DNA from: Sphingobium trunci
Lineage (GTDB): Bacteria > Pseudomonadota > Alphaproteobacteria > Sphingomonadales > Sphingomonadaceae
Reading direction: 5' to 3'
Length of the DNA stretch: 56,391 nucleotides
Assembly: GCF_022664535.1 (NCBI RefSeq)
Contig: NZ_JAKUJY010000026.1
Location: 1 to 56,391, forward strand
Below the pieces are notes generated by a model. That model did no database searches, was not told the DNA's origin, and saw nothing but the letters and a program-made list of their open reading frames with translations. Each line of letters opens with the position of its first letter. Position 1 is the stretch's first letter. The position numbers and the translations under genes are program-made. Below, piece by piece: positions 24,942 to 33,492 of this stretch.

Positions 24942-27152
24942 TCAATCCTTCCAGCTTTTGGCGGGCAACCTTATGCTGATCGGCTGTCCCAGCGTTTCGG
25001 CATCCTTGCCCAGCGCGAAGACATAGTCACCCCCCGGCATGGTCCAGCCATGCCCGTTCCAGTCCGCCAGCACGCGCGGGTCGATCGAGACCGATACCGT
25101 CTGGCGCGCGCCCGGTTCCAGGCTGACGCGGCTGAAGGCCGCCAGCCGCCGCTTGGGCGTGCCCGCGCGGCTGACCAGATAAAGCTGCGCCACCTCGTCG
25201 CCCGCACGGGTTCCACTGTTGCGGACGGTGAAGCGCGCCGACAGGCCCGACATTTTCAGCCCGCCGCTTTCGAAGCTGGTATAGCTCAGCCCATAGCCGA
25301 AGGGGAAAAGCGGCTTCTGGCCCTGCCGTGCGAACCAGCGATAGCCGACATCCGATCCCTCGACATCATAATCCGCCGTCAGCGCGCGGTTCTCCGGCCC
25401 GACCTCGCCGATGAAATTGGGTTCCACCCAGTCGCTGCCGTCCAGCTTCGGCCGGGGCAATTGCGCCTCGCTGGCGGGGAAGCTGATCGGCAGGCGGCCG
25501 GACGGATTGGTTTCGCCGAACAGCACGGACGCGATCGCCTGTCCGCCGCGCGCGCCGGGATACCAAGCCTCCACCACGGCGGCGACCTTGTCCAGCCAGG
25601 GCATTTTCACCGGACCTCCGGTTTCCAGCACGACGATGGTGCGCGGATTGGCGGCAGCGACCGCCGCGATCAGGGCGTCCTGCCCGTCGGGCAGCGACAG
25701 GTCGGGAACGTCCAGTCCTTCCGTGGTCCACTGGGTCGCGAAGATGATCGCGACTTCCGACTGGCGCGCTTTTTCCACGGCATCCGCGATGTAGCGGCCG
25801 TCGCGGAAGCTGATCTTCGCCTGCGTCGCCCTGGCGGCAATGGCGTCCAGCGGACTGGAGCGATGATATTGCTGGGCGAAGAAGCTGCTGAACGGCCCTT
25901 CCTTGGCGGATTGCGGCCGGGCCACGGCGGGGCCTTTTTCGCCATGAACCTGGCTGGACCCGGCGCCCGACAATACGCCGCCGTCGGCATAGCCGCCGAT
26001 CACCGCGATGGAGCGGGCAGTGGCCGCCAGCGGCAGGACCTTGTCGGCATTCTTGAGCAGCACGATGCCCTGGCGCGCGACCTCCTCCGCCACCTGCGCG
26101 TTCGCGGCGAAGTCGATCTTCCCGCCGGGTACGGGCGGATTGCTGTCCAGCCTGACGGCGTGGATCGCGGTCAGGATGCGGCGGTTCATGTCGGCAAGGC
26201 GCGCCGCATAAGCGGGATCGGATACCGCCTTGCGGCCCAGCACGTCGCCGAAGAAGAGCGCCGTGTCGAGCTGTTCGCCCGACTGCTGGTCCAGGCCGTG
26301 GATCGCCGCCTCGACACCGGGCACGGCGCCCCAGTCGGACATGACGAACCCCTTATAGCCCCAGTCCTGCTTCAGCACCTTGTTCAACAGATAATCATTG
26401 TCGCAGGCATGATGGCCGTTCACCCGGTTGTAGGCGCACATCACCGATCCGGGCTGGCCCTGTTCGATCCCGATCTGGAAGGCGAGCAGGTCGCTCTCGC
26501 GCGCGGCGGCGTCGGAAATCCGGACATCGACATGCTTGCGGCCGGTTTCCTGGCCGTTGAGCGCGAAATGCTTGATCGTGGAAATGATGCCGTTGGACTG
26601 CACGCCCCGGATCGCCGCGCCGACAAGCACGCCCGATAGCAGCGGATCTTCGGAAAAATATTCGAAGGTCCGGCCGTTGCGCGGATCGCGCATCAGGTTG
26701 ACGCCACCCGCCAGCAGCACGTTGAAGCCCTTGGCCCGCGCTTCCGACCCGATCATCGCGCCGCCGCGATAGACGAGGGCGGAATTCCAGCTTGCCGCCT
26801 GCGCCACGGCGGAGGGCAGGGCGGTCGCCCCGTCCTTGCGGACGCCGCCGACATAGGAAACGCCCAGGCTGGCATCGGTTTCCTTCAGCGCCGGAATGCC
26901 GAGGCGCGGGATGCCCGGCACATAGCCGGCGCCCGGTATCGCATCGGCCGGTATCGGCCCTGCGGCTCCCCCCAGAGCCAGCGGCATGATGCCGTGGGTC
27001 AGGATCGTCATTTCCTCCGGCTTCATCTGCTTCACCGTCGCATCGGCGCTGGCCTGCGCGGCGGCGAGGGAAACCGGGCCGCCTTCCTCCGCCCCGGCCG
27101 GGTGGGCCAGCAGGGCGGTCAGAAGGGCGGTGGAAAGGGACAGGGCTTTCAT
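24942..27152 (-). CDS. Secreted GH3 beta-glucosidase
   Basis: Of two adjacent ATG codons, 27152 is better spaced from GGCGAG than 27155; both give a signal peptide (ALLTALLAHPAGA). The 736-residue protein has the GH3 N-domain with DPRNGRTFEYFSEDP, STIKHFALNG and the nucleophile aspartate in FVMSDWG (D273). The C-domain has LLKNADKVLPL, IAVIGGYA and VLETGGPVKMPWL. A terminal fibronectin-III-like domain carries GYGLSYTSFE. GH3 enzymes remove non-reducing-end beta-glycosyl residues. It lies between a TonB receptor and a carboxylesterase in a LacI-controlled operon, which suggests periplasmic breakdown of a glycoside imported or processed at the outer membrane. Confidence 0.93.
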   Translation of the reverse strand: MKALSLSTALLTALLAHPAGAEEGGPVSLAAAQASADATVKQMKPEEMTILTHGIMPLALGGAAGPIPADAIPGAGYVPGIPRLGIPALKETDASLGVSYVGGVRKDGATALPSAVAQAASWNSALVYRGGAMIGSEARAKGFNVLLAGGVNLMRDPRNGRTFEYFSEDPLLSGVLVGAAIRGVQSNGIISTIKHFALNGQETGRKHVDVRISDAAARESDLLAFQIGIEQGQPGSVMCAYNRVNGHHACDNDYLLNKVLKQDWGYKGFVMSDWGAVPGVEAAIHGLDQQSGEQLDTALFFGDVLGRKAVSDPAYAARLADMNRRILTAIHAVRLDSNPPVPGGKIDFAANAQVAEEVARQGIVLLKNADKVLPLAATARSIAVIGGYADGGVLSGAGSSQVHGEKGPAVARPQSAKEGPFSSFFAQQYHRSSPLDAIAARATQAKISFRDGRYIADAVEKARQSEVAIIFATQWTTEGLDVPDLSLPDGQDALIAAVAAANPRTIVVLETGGPVKMPWLDKVAAVVEAWYPGARGGQAIASVLFGETNPSGRLPISFPASEAQLPRPKLDGSDWVEPNFIGEVGPENRALTADYDVEGSDVGYRWFARQGQKPLFPFGYGLSYTSFESGGLKMSGLSARFTVRNSGTRAGDEVAQLYLVSRAGTPKRRLAAFSRVSLEPGARQTVSVSIDPRVLADWNGHGWTMPGGDYVFALGKDAETLGQPISIRLPAKSWKD

Positions 27153-27222
27153 CATGAAACTCGCCGATGCGGGGCCGGACCGCGCCTTGCGCCGTCCGGC
27201 CGGTGGAGGGGAGAAGGGAGGG

Positions 27223-29436
27223 TCAGAAGCGGAAGCCCGTGCGCACGCCATAGGTGCGCGGGTCCGCGACCTGAACCGTCCCGAAGGCGCCGGTGCTGGC
27301 GGTGGTGACGACGATGCTGTTTTCCAGATTCTTGCCGAACGCCTGGACATACCAGCGGTCGCCGGGCGCGTTGTAGGTCAGCGTCACGTCCGTCTTGCTG
27401 TAGCCCGGCACCCGGAACTGGTTGAGCGTGCCCAGTGCCGCCAGCCTGAAGCTGTCGGACACGCGGGTCCGCGCCCCGGCCTGGATGTTGCCGCCATTGG
27501 CCAGATCGAAGGTCTGGGTATAGCCTGCCGAAAACACCCATTCCGGCGATCGGTCCAGCTTCTTGCCGGACCAGTCGATCGTGGCCGAGGGCTGATAGTC
27601 GGTATAGCGCGCGTTCAGCCAGGTGACGGAAGCGTCGAAACGGCTGTTCCTGACGGGTTCGATCACGCCTTCGGCCTCGACCCCGTCGACCTTGGCTTTC
27701 GCGGCATTGGTCGTCACCTGGAACGGCGCATTGTTGATCGTGACCGCCTGGCTCAGCTGAATGCCGTCATAGTCATAGTGGAAGGCCGACAGGTTCAGGC
27801 GAACCGCATTGTTCGCGAAGCGGGTCTTGAGGCCCACCTCATAGGATGTCAGCGTTTCCGGCTCATAATAGAGCGCGGCGGCGGGCAAGGTGCATCCGGC
27901 GCCGGTTCCCGCTTCGCAGCCATCGTTGAAGCCGCCAGCCTTGTAGCCGGTGGCAACGACGCCATAGAGCAGCGAACGGTCGTTGAGATCATAGTCGATG
28001 CCCGCGCGCCAGGTCGTCCTGGCGAAATTGCGGCGCGCGGCGTTGGGCGTCCGGGTATCGGTCGACGCGTCGCAGGCCAGCGTCCCGCAGCGCACGATGG
28101 CGCCGATGCGGGATTTCAGGTCATGCGAATAGCGTATGCCGCCCGTCAGGCGCAGCCTGTCAGTCAGGCTGTAGGTCGCCTGCCCGAAAAAGGCGTAGGA
28201 TTCGGCGATGGTCGGATCCTGCGGGAAGCCGTAGACATAGCCGGTGGTCCCCGGCGTAGGCGACAACAGGCCGAGCAGGTAGAAGCCGATGGCCGATTTT
28301 TCCTTGAAATAATAGGCGCCCGCCTGCGCCTTCAGCGGGCCGTCGCCATTGGTGACGAGGCGCAGTTCATGGCTGGTCTGCCAGAAACTGCCCGCATAGG
28401 TGTTGGGAATGGCGATGGCCCCCGCCAGATAGCCGACGCCGTCCTCTACCCGGTGGAAGCTGCGATAGGAGCCCAGATAGTTGACCGTCACCGGGCCGAG
28501 ATCATAGTCCAGATCGCCCTGAGCCCCCCATGTGCGGTTATCCCGCTGGAGCGGACCCGAAAAGGGGATGTTGAGCGTCATGCGGCTGTCGGTCGAACCA
28601 TTGCCGATATAGAGCGGATCGACGCCGGGCGTATTGAAATTGGCGAAGAACTGCCCGGTCGGAAGGCTGTTGGTGGTGACGCCCTTGATCCACGAATAAT
28701 CGCCCCGCAGGACGAGCTGCCCACGGCCGAGGTCGAACAGCGCCGACCCGCGCAGCGAGATGTTCTTGCGGAACGGATCGAGCGAGGTGGTGAACCGCGG
28801 ACCGGTACGCAGGAAACTGTCCCGCTGCTCGTAATTGGCCGCAAAGCGCAGCGCGACCTTCTCGCCCACGGGCAGGTTGATGACGCCGGTCGCCTGGCGG
28901 CTGTCATAATTGCCGTAGGACAGGTCGACCGACCCCTCCGTGACGCCCAGCTTGGGCTTGTTGGTGAGGATGTTGACCAGACCGGCCGTGGTGTTGCGGC
29001 CGAACAGCGTTCCTTGCGGGCCGCGCAGCACCTCCACCCGTTCCACGTCGAAGAAGGAGACTTCCTGCACCTGCGGCCGGGCGATGTAGATGCCGTCGAT
29101 CATGAAGGCGGCGGACGGATCGCCCTTTTCCGTGCCGTCCGAACTGGTCACGCCGCGAATGGTGATCTGCAGGCCGTTGGCCCGGTCGATCGACAGGTTG
29201 GGTACCTGGTCGCCCAGTTGCGTGGGATTGACGACACCGGCCTTGATGAGCGCTTCGCCGGTCACCGCGGTCAGCGCGACCGGGGTCTTGGATGCGAGCG
29301 ACTGGGTGCGGTTCGCGGTGACGATGATGTCGCCATATCCCGCCTCCTGCGGCGCCTGGGCCTGCTCGTCTGCCGCCAGCGCTGGCATGGACATGATCAT
29401 GGCCGAAGCCAGCAATGCTGCCTTGAAGATCTTCAT
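27223..29436 (-). CDS. TonB-dependent outer membrane receptor
   Basis: This 737-residue protein has a signal peptide (MPALAADE) and a TonB-box-like DIIVTANRT. The plug shows VPNLSIDRANG, ITIRGVTSSDG and VEVLRGPQGTLFGRNTT, and the barrel has a terminal phenylalanine (YGVRTGFRF). It is the first gene of the leftward operon, 70 bp before the GH3 gene. It is transcribed from a region with a double LacI-type operator. It probably imports the glycoside that the GH3 enzyme and esterase process. Confidence 0.95.
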   Translation of the reverse strand: MKIFKAALLASAMIMSMPALAADEQAQAPQEAGYGDIIVTANRTQSLASKTPVALTAVTGEALIKAGVVNPTQLGDQVPNLSIDRANGLQITIRGVTSSDGTEKGDPSAAFMIDGIYIARPQVQEVSFFDVERVEVLRGPQGTLFGRNTTAGLVNILTNKPKLGVTEGSVDLSYGNYDSRQATGVINLPVGEKVALRFAANYEQRDSFLRTGPRFTTSLDPFRKNISLRGSALFDLGRGQLVLRGDYSWIKGVTTNSLPTGQFFANFNTPGVDPLYIGNGSTDSRMTLNIPFSGPLQRDNRTWGAQGDLDYDLGPVTVNYLGSYRSFHRVEDGVGYLAGAIAIPNTYAGSFWQTSHELRLVTNGDGPLKAQAGAYYFKEKSAIGFYLLGLLSPTPGTTGYVYGFPQDPTIAESYAFFGQATYSLTDRLRLTGGIRYSHDLKSRIGAIVRCGTLACDASTDTRTPNAARRNFARTTWRAGIDYDLNDRSLLYGVVATGYKAGGFNDGCEAGTGAGCTLPAAALYYEPETLTSYEVGLKTRFANNAVRLNLSAFHYDYDGIQLSQAVTINNAPFQVTTNAAKAKVDGVEAEGVIEPVRNSRFDASVTWLNARYTDYQPSATIDWSGKKLDRSPEWVFSAGYTQTFDLANGGNIQAGARTRVSDSFRLAALGTLNQFRVPGYSKTDVTLTYNAPGDRWYVQAFGKNLENSIVVTTASTGAFGTVQVADPRTYGVRTGFRF

Positions 29437-29848
29437 TCAATCCCTCTCCCTTTTCTTGGCTCTTTTGGCCGCGACCCGGCCGTACGCATCTGCCTGGCGC
29501 GCACGAACCCAGCCTCCATGCAGGCATGAAGGAACGGACCCCCGCGTCGATTTCGATACTGTGATGATGATTTGCCGGACTGATCCGGCAGCGGGCGATC
29601 AGATGCGCCCGCCTTTCCTGTTCATCCTTTCCCCAATCACCTTGTGGTGCCTTGCAGCCTAGAGGTGCGGGAATATGTCAGCGCTGTCAAGTCAGCGCTG
29701 ACATAAAAGTTTCGGGTCCGAATGTCTCTGATTCCGGCGCCCTTCTTGCCCGGAAAAAGAAGCCCATAAGCCCTGTCACCCGGTTGCGCCTTGTGCGCAG
29801 GCTCTCTAGCTTGGACCACCCCCTCTTTACGAAGCCTGCTCTCTGCCG
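29437..29848. promoter_or_regulatory. Divergent control region of the TonB receptor operon and cyclophilin gene
   Basis: No gene is visible in these 412 bp. The leftward operon's promoter and double operator lie near 29662-29703, about 240 bp from the receptor ATG, leaving a long leader. The right part carries the promoter of the cyclophilin gene, which I could not place. Confidence 0.6.
29674..29705 (-). promoter_or_regulatory. Double LacI-type operator over a TTGACA element
   Basis: A perfect 13-bp inverted repeat (TATGTCAGCGCTG and CAGCGCTGACATA, 6-bp gap) consists of two abutting 14-bp near-palindromes at 29676-29689 and 29690-29703. Each is centred on AGCGCT, with TGTCAGCGCTGACA as the ideal form. 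On the minus strand a perfect TTGACA occupies 29685-29690, across their junction. No good -10 is seen at 17 bp. A central CpG is characteristic of LacI-family operators, and the regulator gene sits at the end of this operon. Confidence 0.78.
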
Positions 29849-30514
29849 ATGCGCCCTGCTGCCCTGCTTTCTCTGGCCCCTCTGCTTGCCCTCGCTCCCG
29901 GTTCCGCCCTTGCGCAGCCTGCCAACCGCCCGACGCCCGGTCACACGCGGGTCGCGATCGAAACGTCGGTCGGCACGATCATTGTCGCCACGGATGACCG
30001 GCGGGCGCCACTGACTTCGGCCAATTTCCTGACCTATGTCGATGATGGGCGTTTCGACGGCGTGACCTTCTATCGGGCGGCGCGGCGGAAAAGCGATCCG
30101 AAACTGGGCCTGATCCAGGGCGGCATCGACACGGATGCGCGCCGCTCCCTGCCGCCGATCAGGCATGAGCCGACCAGCCGGACCGGCCTCAGGCATCTCG
30201 ATGCGACGCTGTCCATGGCCCGCCCCGATCGCCCCAACTCGGCCATGGGCAATTTCTTCATCACCATCGGCCCGACGCCGAACATGGACGCGCGGGGCGA
30301 TTATATCGGCTATGCCGCCTTCGGCCATGTGGTCGGGGGCATGGACGTGGTGAAGCGCATCCTGGCCGTGCCGACCTGTTGCGGCTCCGGGCCGATGCGC
30401 GGGCAGATGATCGTCAAGCCCATCGCCATCATCCGTGCCAAAAGGCTCGACGGCAAACCGCATCCCTCGCGCGGGGTGAAGCCATGGCTGTTGGGCCTCA
30501 ACCGGAAAGGCTGA
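29849..30514 (+). CDS. Secreted cyclophilin-type peptidyl-prolyl isomerase
   Basis: The protein has 221 residues and a signal peptide (cleavage near ALAQ). The cyclophilin domain has VAIETSVGTIIVATDD, TSANFLTYVDDGRFDGVTFYR, LGLIQGGI, RPNSAMGNFFITIG and YAAFGHVVGGMDVVKRI. It is expected to catalyse proline isomerisation in periplasmic or outer membrane proteins. Compared with active cyclophilins the RxxxxFMIQGGD strand reads LGLIQGGID, so the catalytic arginine position is modified. The GC-rich ATG context shows no strong ribosome site. DUF72 follows 60 bp downstream. Confidence 0.9.
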   Translation: MRPAALLSLAPLLALAPGSALAQPANRPTPGHTRVAIETSVGTIIVATDDRRAPLTSANFLTYVDDGRFDGVTFYRAARRKSDPKLGLIQGGIDTDARRSLPPIRHEPTSRTGLRHLDATLSMARPDRPNSAMGNFFITIGPTPNMDARGDYIGYAAFGHVVGGMDVVKRILAVPTCCGSGPMRGQMIVKPIAIIRAKRLDGKPHPSRGVKPWLLGLNRKG

Positions 30515-30574
30515 AGCGGCGCCGGTGGCTTTTTCCGTCTCCGCTCGTCAGGATGGAGGGAAAGGAGAGTCGCT

Positions 30575-31315
30575 ATGAGCGGGAAGATCAGGGTCGGCAT
30601 CGGCGGTTGGATTTTCGAACCGTGGCGCGGCACCTTCTATCCTGAGGGGCTGCGGCAGAAGGATGAACTGGCCTATGTCGGGAAGCATCTGACGGCGACG
30701 GAGATCAACGCCACCTATTACAGCACGCAAAAGCCCGCGATCTTCGCCGGCTGGGCCAGGGCCGTGCCGGACGGTTTCCAGTTCGCCGTCAAGGCGTCGC
30801 GTTTCTGCACCAATCGCCGCGTCCTGGCCGAATCGGCTGATTCCATCGCGAAATTCCTTCATCAGGGGCTGGTCGAGCTAGGCGATCGGCTGGGACCGAT
30901 CCTCTGGCAGTTCATGCCGACCAAGAGATTCGATCCGCAGGATTTCGCGGCCTTCCTGCAATTGCTGCCCGCCAGCGTCGAGGGCGTGCCGCTGCGCCAT
31001 GCGCTGGAAGTCAGGCATGAAAGCTTCGATGATCCCGCCTTCTTCGACATGGCGCGAGAGGCCGGAGCGGCGGTGGTCTATGCCGATCATCCCCAATATC
31101 CGGCGTTGCGGGGCCATGATGTGGGCTTTTCCTACGCCCGGCTGATGCGCACGCGGGAGGAGGAAGCTGCGGGTTACACCCCCGGGGAGATTGCCGACTG
31201 GGCCGCCATGGCGCGGCGGCAGGCGGCGCAGGGGGACGCCTATGTCTTTTTCATCAGCGGCGCGAAGGTGCGGGCGCCGGCGGCCGCACAGGCAATGATC
31301 GTGGCTTTGGGGTAA
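30575..31315 (+). CDS. DUF72 family protein (YecE-like)
   Basis: The 246-residue TIM-barrel protein matches the DUF72/YecE family. Signs are VGIGGWIFEPWRGTFYPEGL, ATEINATYYSTQKP, FAVKASRFCTNRR, PILWQFMPT, LEVRHESF and the late YVFFISGAKVRAPAAA. The biochemical role of the family is not established. AAAGGAGA upstream supports the ATG. It may be cotranscribed with the cyclophilin gene. Confidence 0.92.
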   Translation: MSGKIRVGIGGWIFEPWRGTFYPEGLRQKDELAYVGKHLTATEINATYYSTQKPAIFAGWARAVPDGFQFAVKASRFCTNRRVLAESADSIAKFLHQGLVELGDRLGPILWQFMPTKRFDPQDFAAFLQLLPASVEGVPLRHALEVRHESFDDPAFFDMAREAGAAVVYADHPQYPALRGHDVGFSYARLMRTREEEAAGYTPGEIADWAAMARRQAAQGDAYVFFISGAKVRAPAAAQAMIVALG

Positions 31316-31438
31316 CAGTGACTGTTGCATTTGCTGCAACTGCGAAATCGTCCTTTGCGATTGTTACAATTTGGTGTCGGGCGCATAGGCGCCATCGCCG
31401 AAAGGCTGACACAAAAAACAACTTGCAGGACGAACGAT

Positions 31439-31522
31439 ATGCGTAACATGATTCAGGGCGTTGCCCTTATGGCTGCGGTCGGCGCGCAGATGCTGACCTT
31501 CTATTCGGTTCTGTTTGCCTGA
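31439..31522 (+). CDS. 27-aa hydrophobic small protein
   Basis: The ORF begins MRNMIQGVALMAAVGAQML and ends FYSVLFA. It is preceded by AGGACGA and followed 40 nt later by a strong terminator, so it looks like a short single-gene transcript. One membrane helix is predicted by eye. No family is known to me. Confidence rests on the ribosome site, the hydrophobic pattern and the terminator. Confidence 0.5.
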   Translation: MRNMIQGVALMAAVGAQMLTFYSVLFA

Positions 31523-31562
31523 TCGCAACATGACCTCATCTTCACCGTCCCTGACGGATAGA

Positions 31563-31603
31563 AAAAGAGTCACCCCGGACATGTCCAAGGGTGGCTTTTT
31601 TAT
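31563..31603. terminator. Bidirectional Rho-independent terminator
   Basis: A hairpin built around GGACATGTCC with outer arms GTCACCCC and GGGTGGC is followed by TTTTTT on the plus strand and TCTTTTTC on the minus strand. It separates the 27-aa ORF from the convergent pspC gene. Confidence 0.8.
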
Positions 31604-31615
31604 TATGCGCGATCG

Positions 31616-31801
31616 TCACCCTTCGGCCAGCCATCCCGCCAGCAGATAGGCGACGACGCCGACGGGCCCCAATGCGCACAGGGTCAGCAGCACCGTGGCG
31701 ATGCGGATCAGTGTGACATCCAGGCCGGTGCGGTTGGAAAGCCCGGCGCATACGCCCATGATCTTTCCATTGCGCCGGTCGAGGGTGAAGCTGTTGTTCA
31801 T
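31616..31801 (-). CDS. PspC-domain protein
   Basis: The 61-residue protein consists of one PspC domain: NGKIMGVCAGLSNRTGLDV followed by a membrane helix (LIRIATVLLTLCALG...VAYLLAGWLAEG). PspC domains occur in the phage-shock envelope stress response, but stand-alone copies are common in sphingomonads, and no pspA/B/F is present. The start is the ATG at 31801. A 33-aa hydrophobic ORF lies 34 bp upstream and may be in the same operon. Confidence 0.88.
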   Translation of the reverse strand: MNNSFTLDRRNGKIMGVCAGLSNRTGLDVTLIRIATVLLTLCALGPVGVVAYLLAGWLAEG

Positions 31802-31835
31802 GGAACGGACCTTTTCGAATCGGGAGGCGGGGGGA

Positions 31836-31937
31836 TCAGGCGATCGGCGTGACCGGGACGGCGGCGCTGATGAAGAGGCTGGCGACCAGCAGCGCACCGG
31901 TAAGGGCGAAGACGGCGTTCTGAAGCTTGGCGGACAT
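31836..31937 (-). CDS. 33-aa small membrane protein upstream of pspC
   Basis: The ATG at 31937 is preceded by AGGGAG. The product begins MSAKLQNAVFALTGALLVAS and ends PVTPIA, with one hydrophobic stretch that could be a signal anchor. No family recognised. The ribosome site and the 34-bp distance to pspC suggest a two-gene operon, possibly an envelope stress partner; this is inferred. Confidence 0.5.
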   Translation of the reverse strand: MSAKLQNAVFALTGALLVASLFISAAVPVTPIA

Positions 31938-32128
31938 GATAAACTCCCTGAAATGACAATGGCCGGACCATCCGGCCGTGATGCCGGAAGGATTGCAGGA
32001 GGCGTGCCAATTTTGATTTTACCCGCAAAAGCTGCCCCTTTGCCGAAGCGAAAGGCAATTTTCCCTGTGATAAATTCCAAGAGTTGGGTAAATTCACCGT
32101 TAGTCCGGACTATTTCCATGGGGGCTAT

Positions 32129-32515
32129 GTGAGCCACGCCCTTCTTTTCGTCTATGGAACGCTCCGTCCCGGCTTTGACGGGCCGATGGCGGACTGGCTG
32201 AAAGGCGTGGCCAGCCCTGCCGGCGGCGCGGTCGCGCGGGGCAGGCTTTATCGGGCGGGTGCCTATCCGGTCTTCGTGCCCGGCGGATCGGGCAAGGTCA
32301 GGGGCGATCTTTTCGCGCTGCCGGATGCTGACGCGATCCTGACGGTCCTCGACAAGCATGAGGAATGCGCCGCCCATTTCTCGGAGCCGCATGAATATCG
32401 CCGGGAGCTGCTGACCGTGCAGGGCGATGCCGGGCCGGTCGAGGCCTGGACCTATATCTATAATTGGGAAGTCGGCACGCTTCCGCCGATCGAGGGTGGA
32501 GATTTCCTTGCCTGA
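32129..32515 (+). CDS. Gamma-glutamylcyclotransferase-like (AIG2/GGCT) protein
   Basis: The GTG at 32129, preceded by GGGGGC, gives 128 residues beginning VSHALLFVYGTLRPG, the canonical N terminus of the family; an ATG at 32084 would add 15 unconserved residues. Other signs are RGRLYRAGAYPVFVPGG, VRGDLFAL and EYRRELLTV. AIG2-like proteins include gamma-glutamylcyclotransferases and gamma-glutamylamine cyclotransferases acting in the cytoplasm; the exact substrate is open. Confidence 0.85.
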   Translation: MSHALLFVYGTLRPGFDGPMADWLKGVASPAGGAVARGRLYRAGAYPVFVPGGSGKVRGDLFALPDADAILTVLDKHEECAAHFSEPHEYRRELLTVQGDAGPVEAWTYIYNWEVGTLPPIEGGDFLA

Positions 32516-32586
32516 GAATGGCTTGCGCTTGGCGGCGGCGGGTTTACGGCCTAAGCTCCGCAGCGCGGGCATGGAGGAGAGAGCGT

Positions 32587-33492
32587 ATGACCGACAGGCA
32601 GGAGCAATCCGCACGTTTGCCCGAAGATCGCAACTGGATCGGTTCGACCGGGCTCGACCGTCGCAAGCTGCTGATGAGCGGTGCTTTCGCTGCCGGATTC
32701 GCGGCTGCCTGCCGACCGATATCCAGCAGCGCCGTCCAGACCTCCGGAGAGGGTTTGAAGGAGGAGATCGTCTCGATCAAGGCGAGCGACGGTTTCGCCA
32801 TGCCCGCTTTCGTCGCCCGCCCCGCCGCCGCCGGGAGCGCGCCGATCATCTGCGTGGTGCATGAGATTTTCGGCGTGCACGAGTGGATTCGCGACATGTG
32901 CCGCCGCTTCGCCAGGGCGGGCTATTATGCCATCGCCCCCGACCTGTTCGCGCGCCATGGCGACGCGACCAAGGTCGCCGACTTCAAGCAGCTTGTCGGC
33001 ACCATCGTCTCGAAGGCGCCGGATGCGCAGGTGCTCAAGGATATCGACTCGACCTATGGCTGGGCGGGCAGCCATGGCGGCGACGACAGGCGGCGCGGCA
33101 TCACCGGCTTTTGCTGGGGCGGGCGGGTCGTGTGGCTCTATGCCGCGCACAGCAGGGAACTGGATGCGGGCGTCGCCTTTTACGGGCGGCTGATCAGCGA
33201 CAAAACCGAACTGCAGCCGCTGAACGTGATCGAGCAGGTGAGCGCGCTCAAGGCTCCGGTGCTGGGCCAATATGGGGCGCTCGACAAGGGGATTCCCGTC
33301 GCGGACGTCGAAAAGATGAAGGCCGCGTTGAAGGTGGCGGGCAAATCGCCGCCGGATGCAATCACCGTCTATCCCGACGCCGACCATGGCTTCATGGCCG
33401 ATTATCGCCCCAGCTATAACGAAGCCGCCGCCAAGGCCGCCTGGCAGGCGACGCTTGGCTGGTTCGGCACCTATGTGAAGAAGGCGAAATAG
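32587..33492 (+). CDS. Dienelactone hydrolase family protein
   Basis: The 301-residue protein has a Tat-like N terminus (DRRKLLMSGAFAAGFAAAC, possibly a lipoprotein with C42). A dienelactone hydrolase fold follows with E93 in VVHEIFG, the nucleophile C176 in GFCWGG, D233 in YGALDKG and H267 in DADHGFM. These are the Cys-His-Asp triad and gating glutamate of the family. Natural substrates vary from dienelactones to esters. A divergent peroxiredoxin gene ends immediately downstream. Confidence 0.9.
   Translation: MTDRQEQSARLPEDRNWIGSTGLDRRKLLMSGAFAAGFAAACRPISSSAVQTSGEGLKEEIVSIKASDGFAMPAFVARPAAAGSAPIICVVHEIFGVHEWIRDMCRRFARAGYYAIAPDLFARHGDATKVADFKQLVGTIVSKAPDAQVLKDIDSTYGWAGSHGGDDRRRGITGFCWGGRVVWLYAAHSRELDAGVAFYGRLISDKTELQPLNVIEQVSALKAPVLGQYGALDKGIPVADVEKMKAALKVAGKSPPDAITVYPDADHGFMADYRPSYNEAAAKAAWQATLGWFGTYVKKAK

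Noticed and set aside
26986..29529. Plus-strand open frame (847 codons) opposite the third TonB receptor
   Set aside because: Shadow of the receptor gene; low-complexity composition and no family motif.
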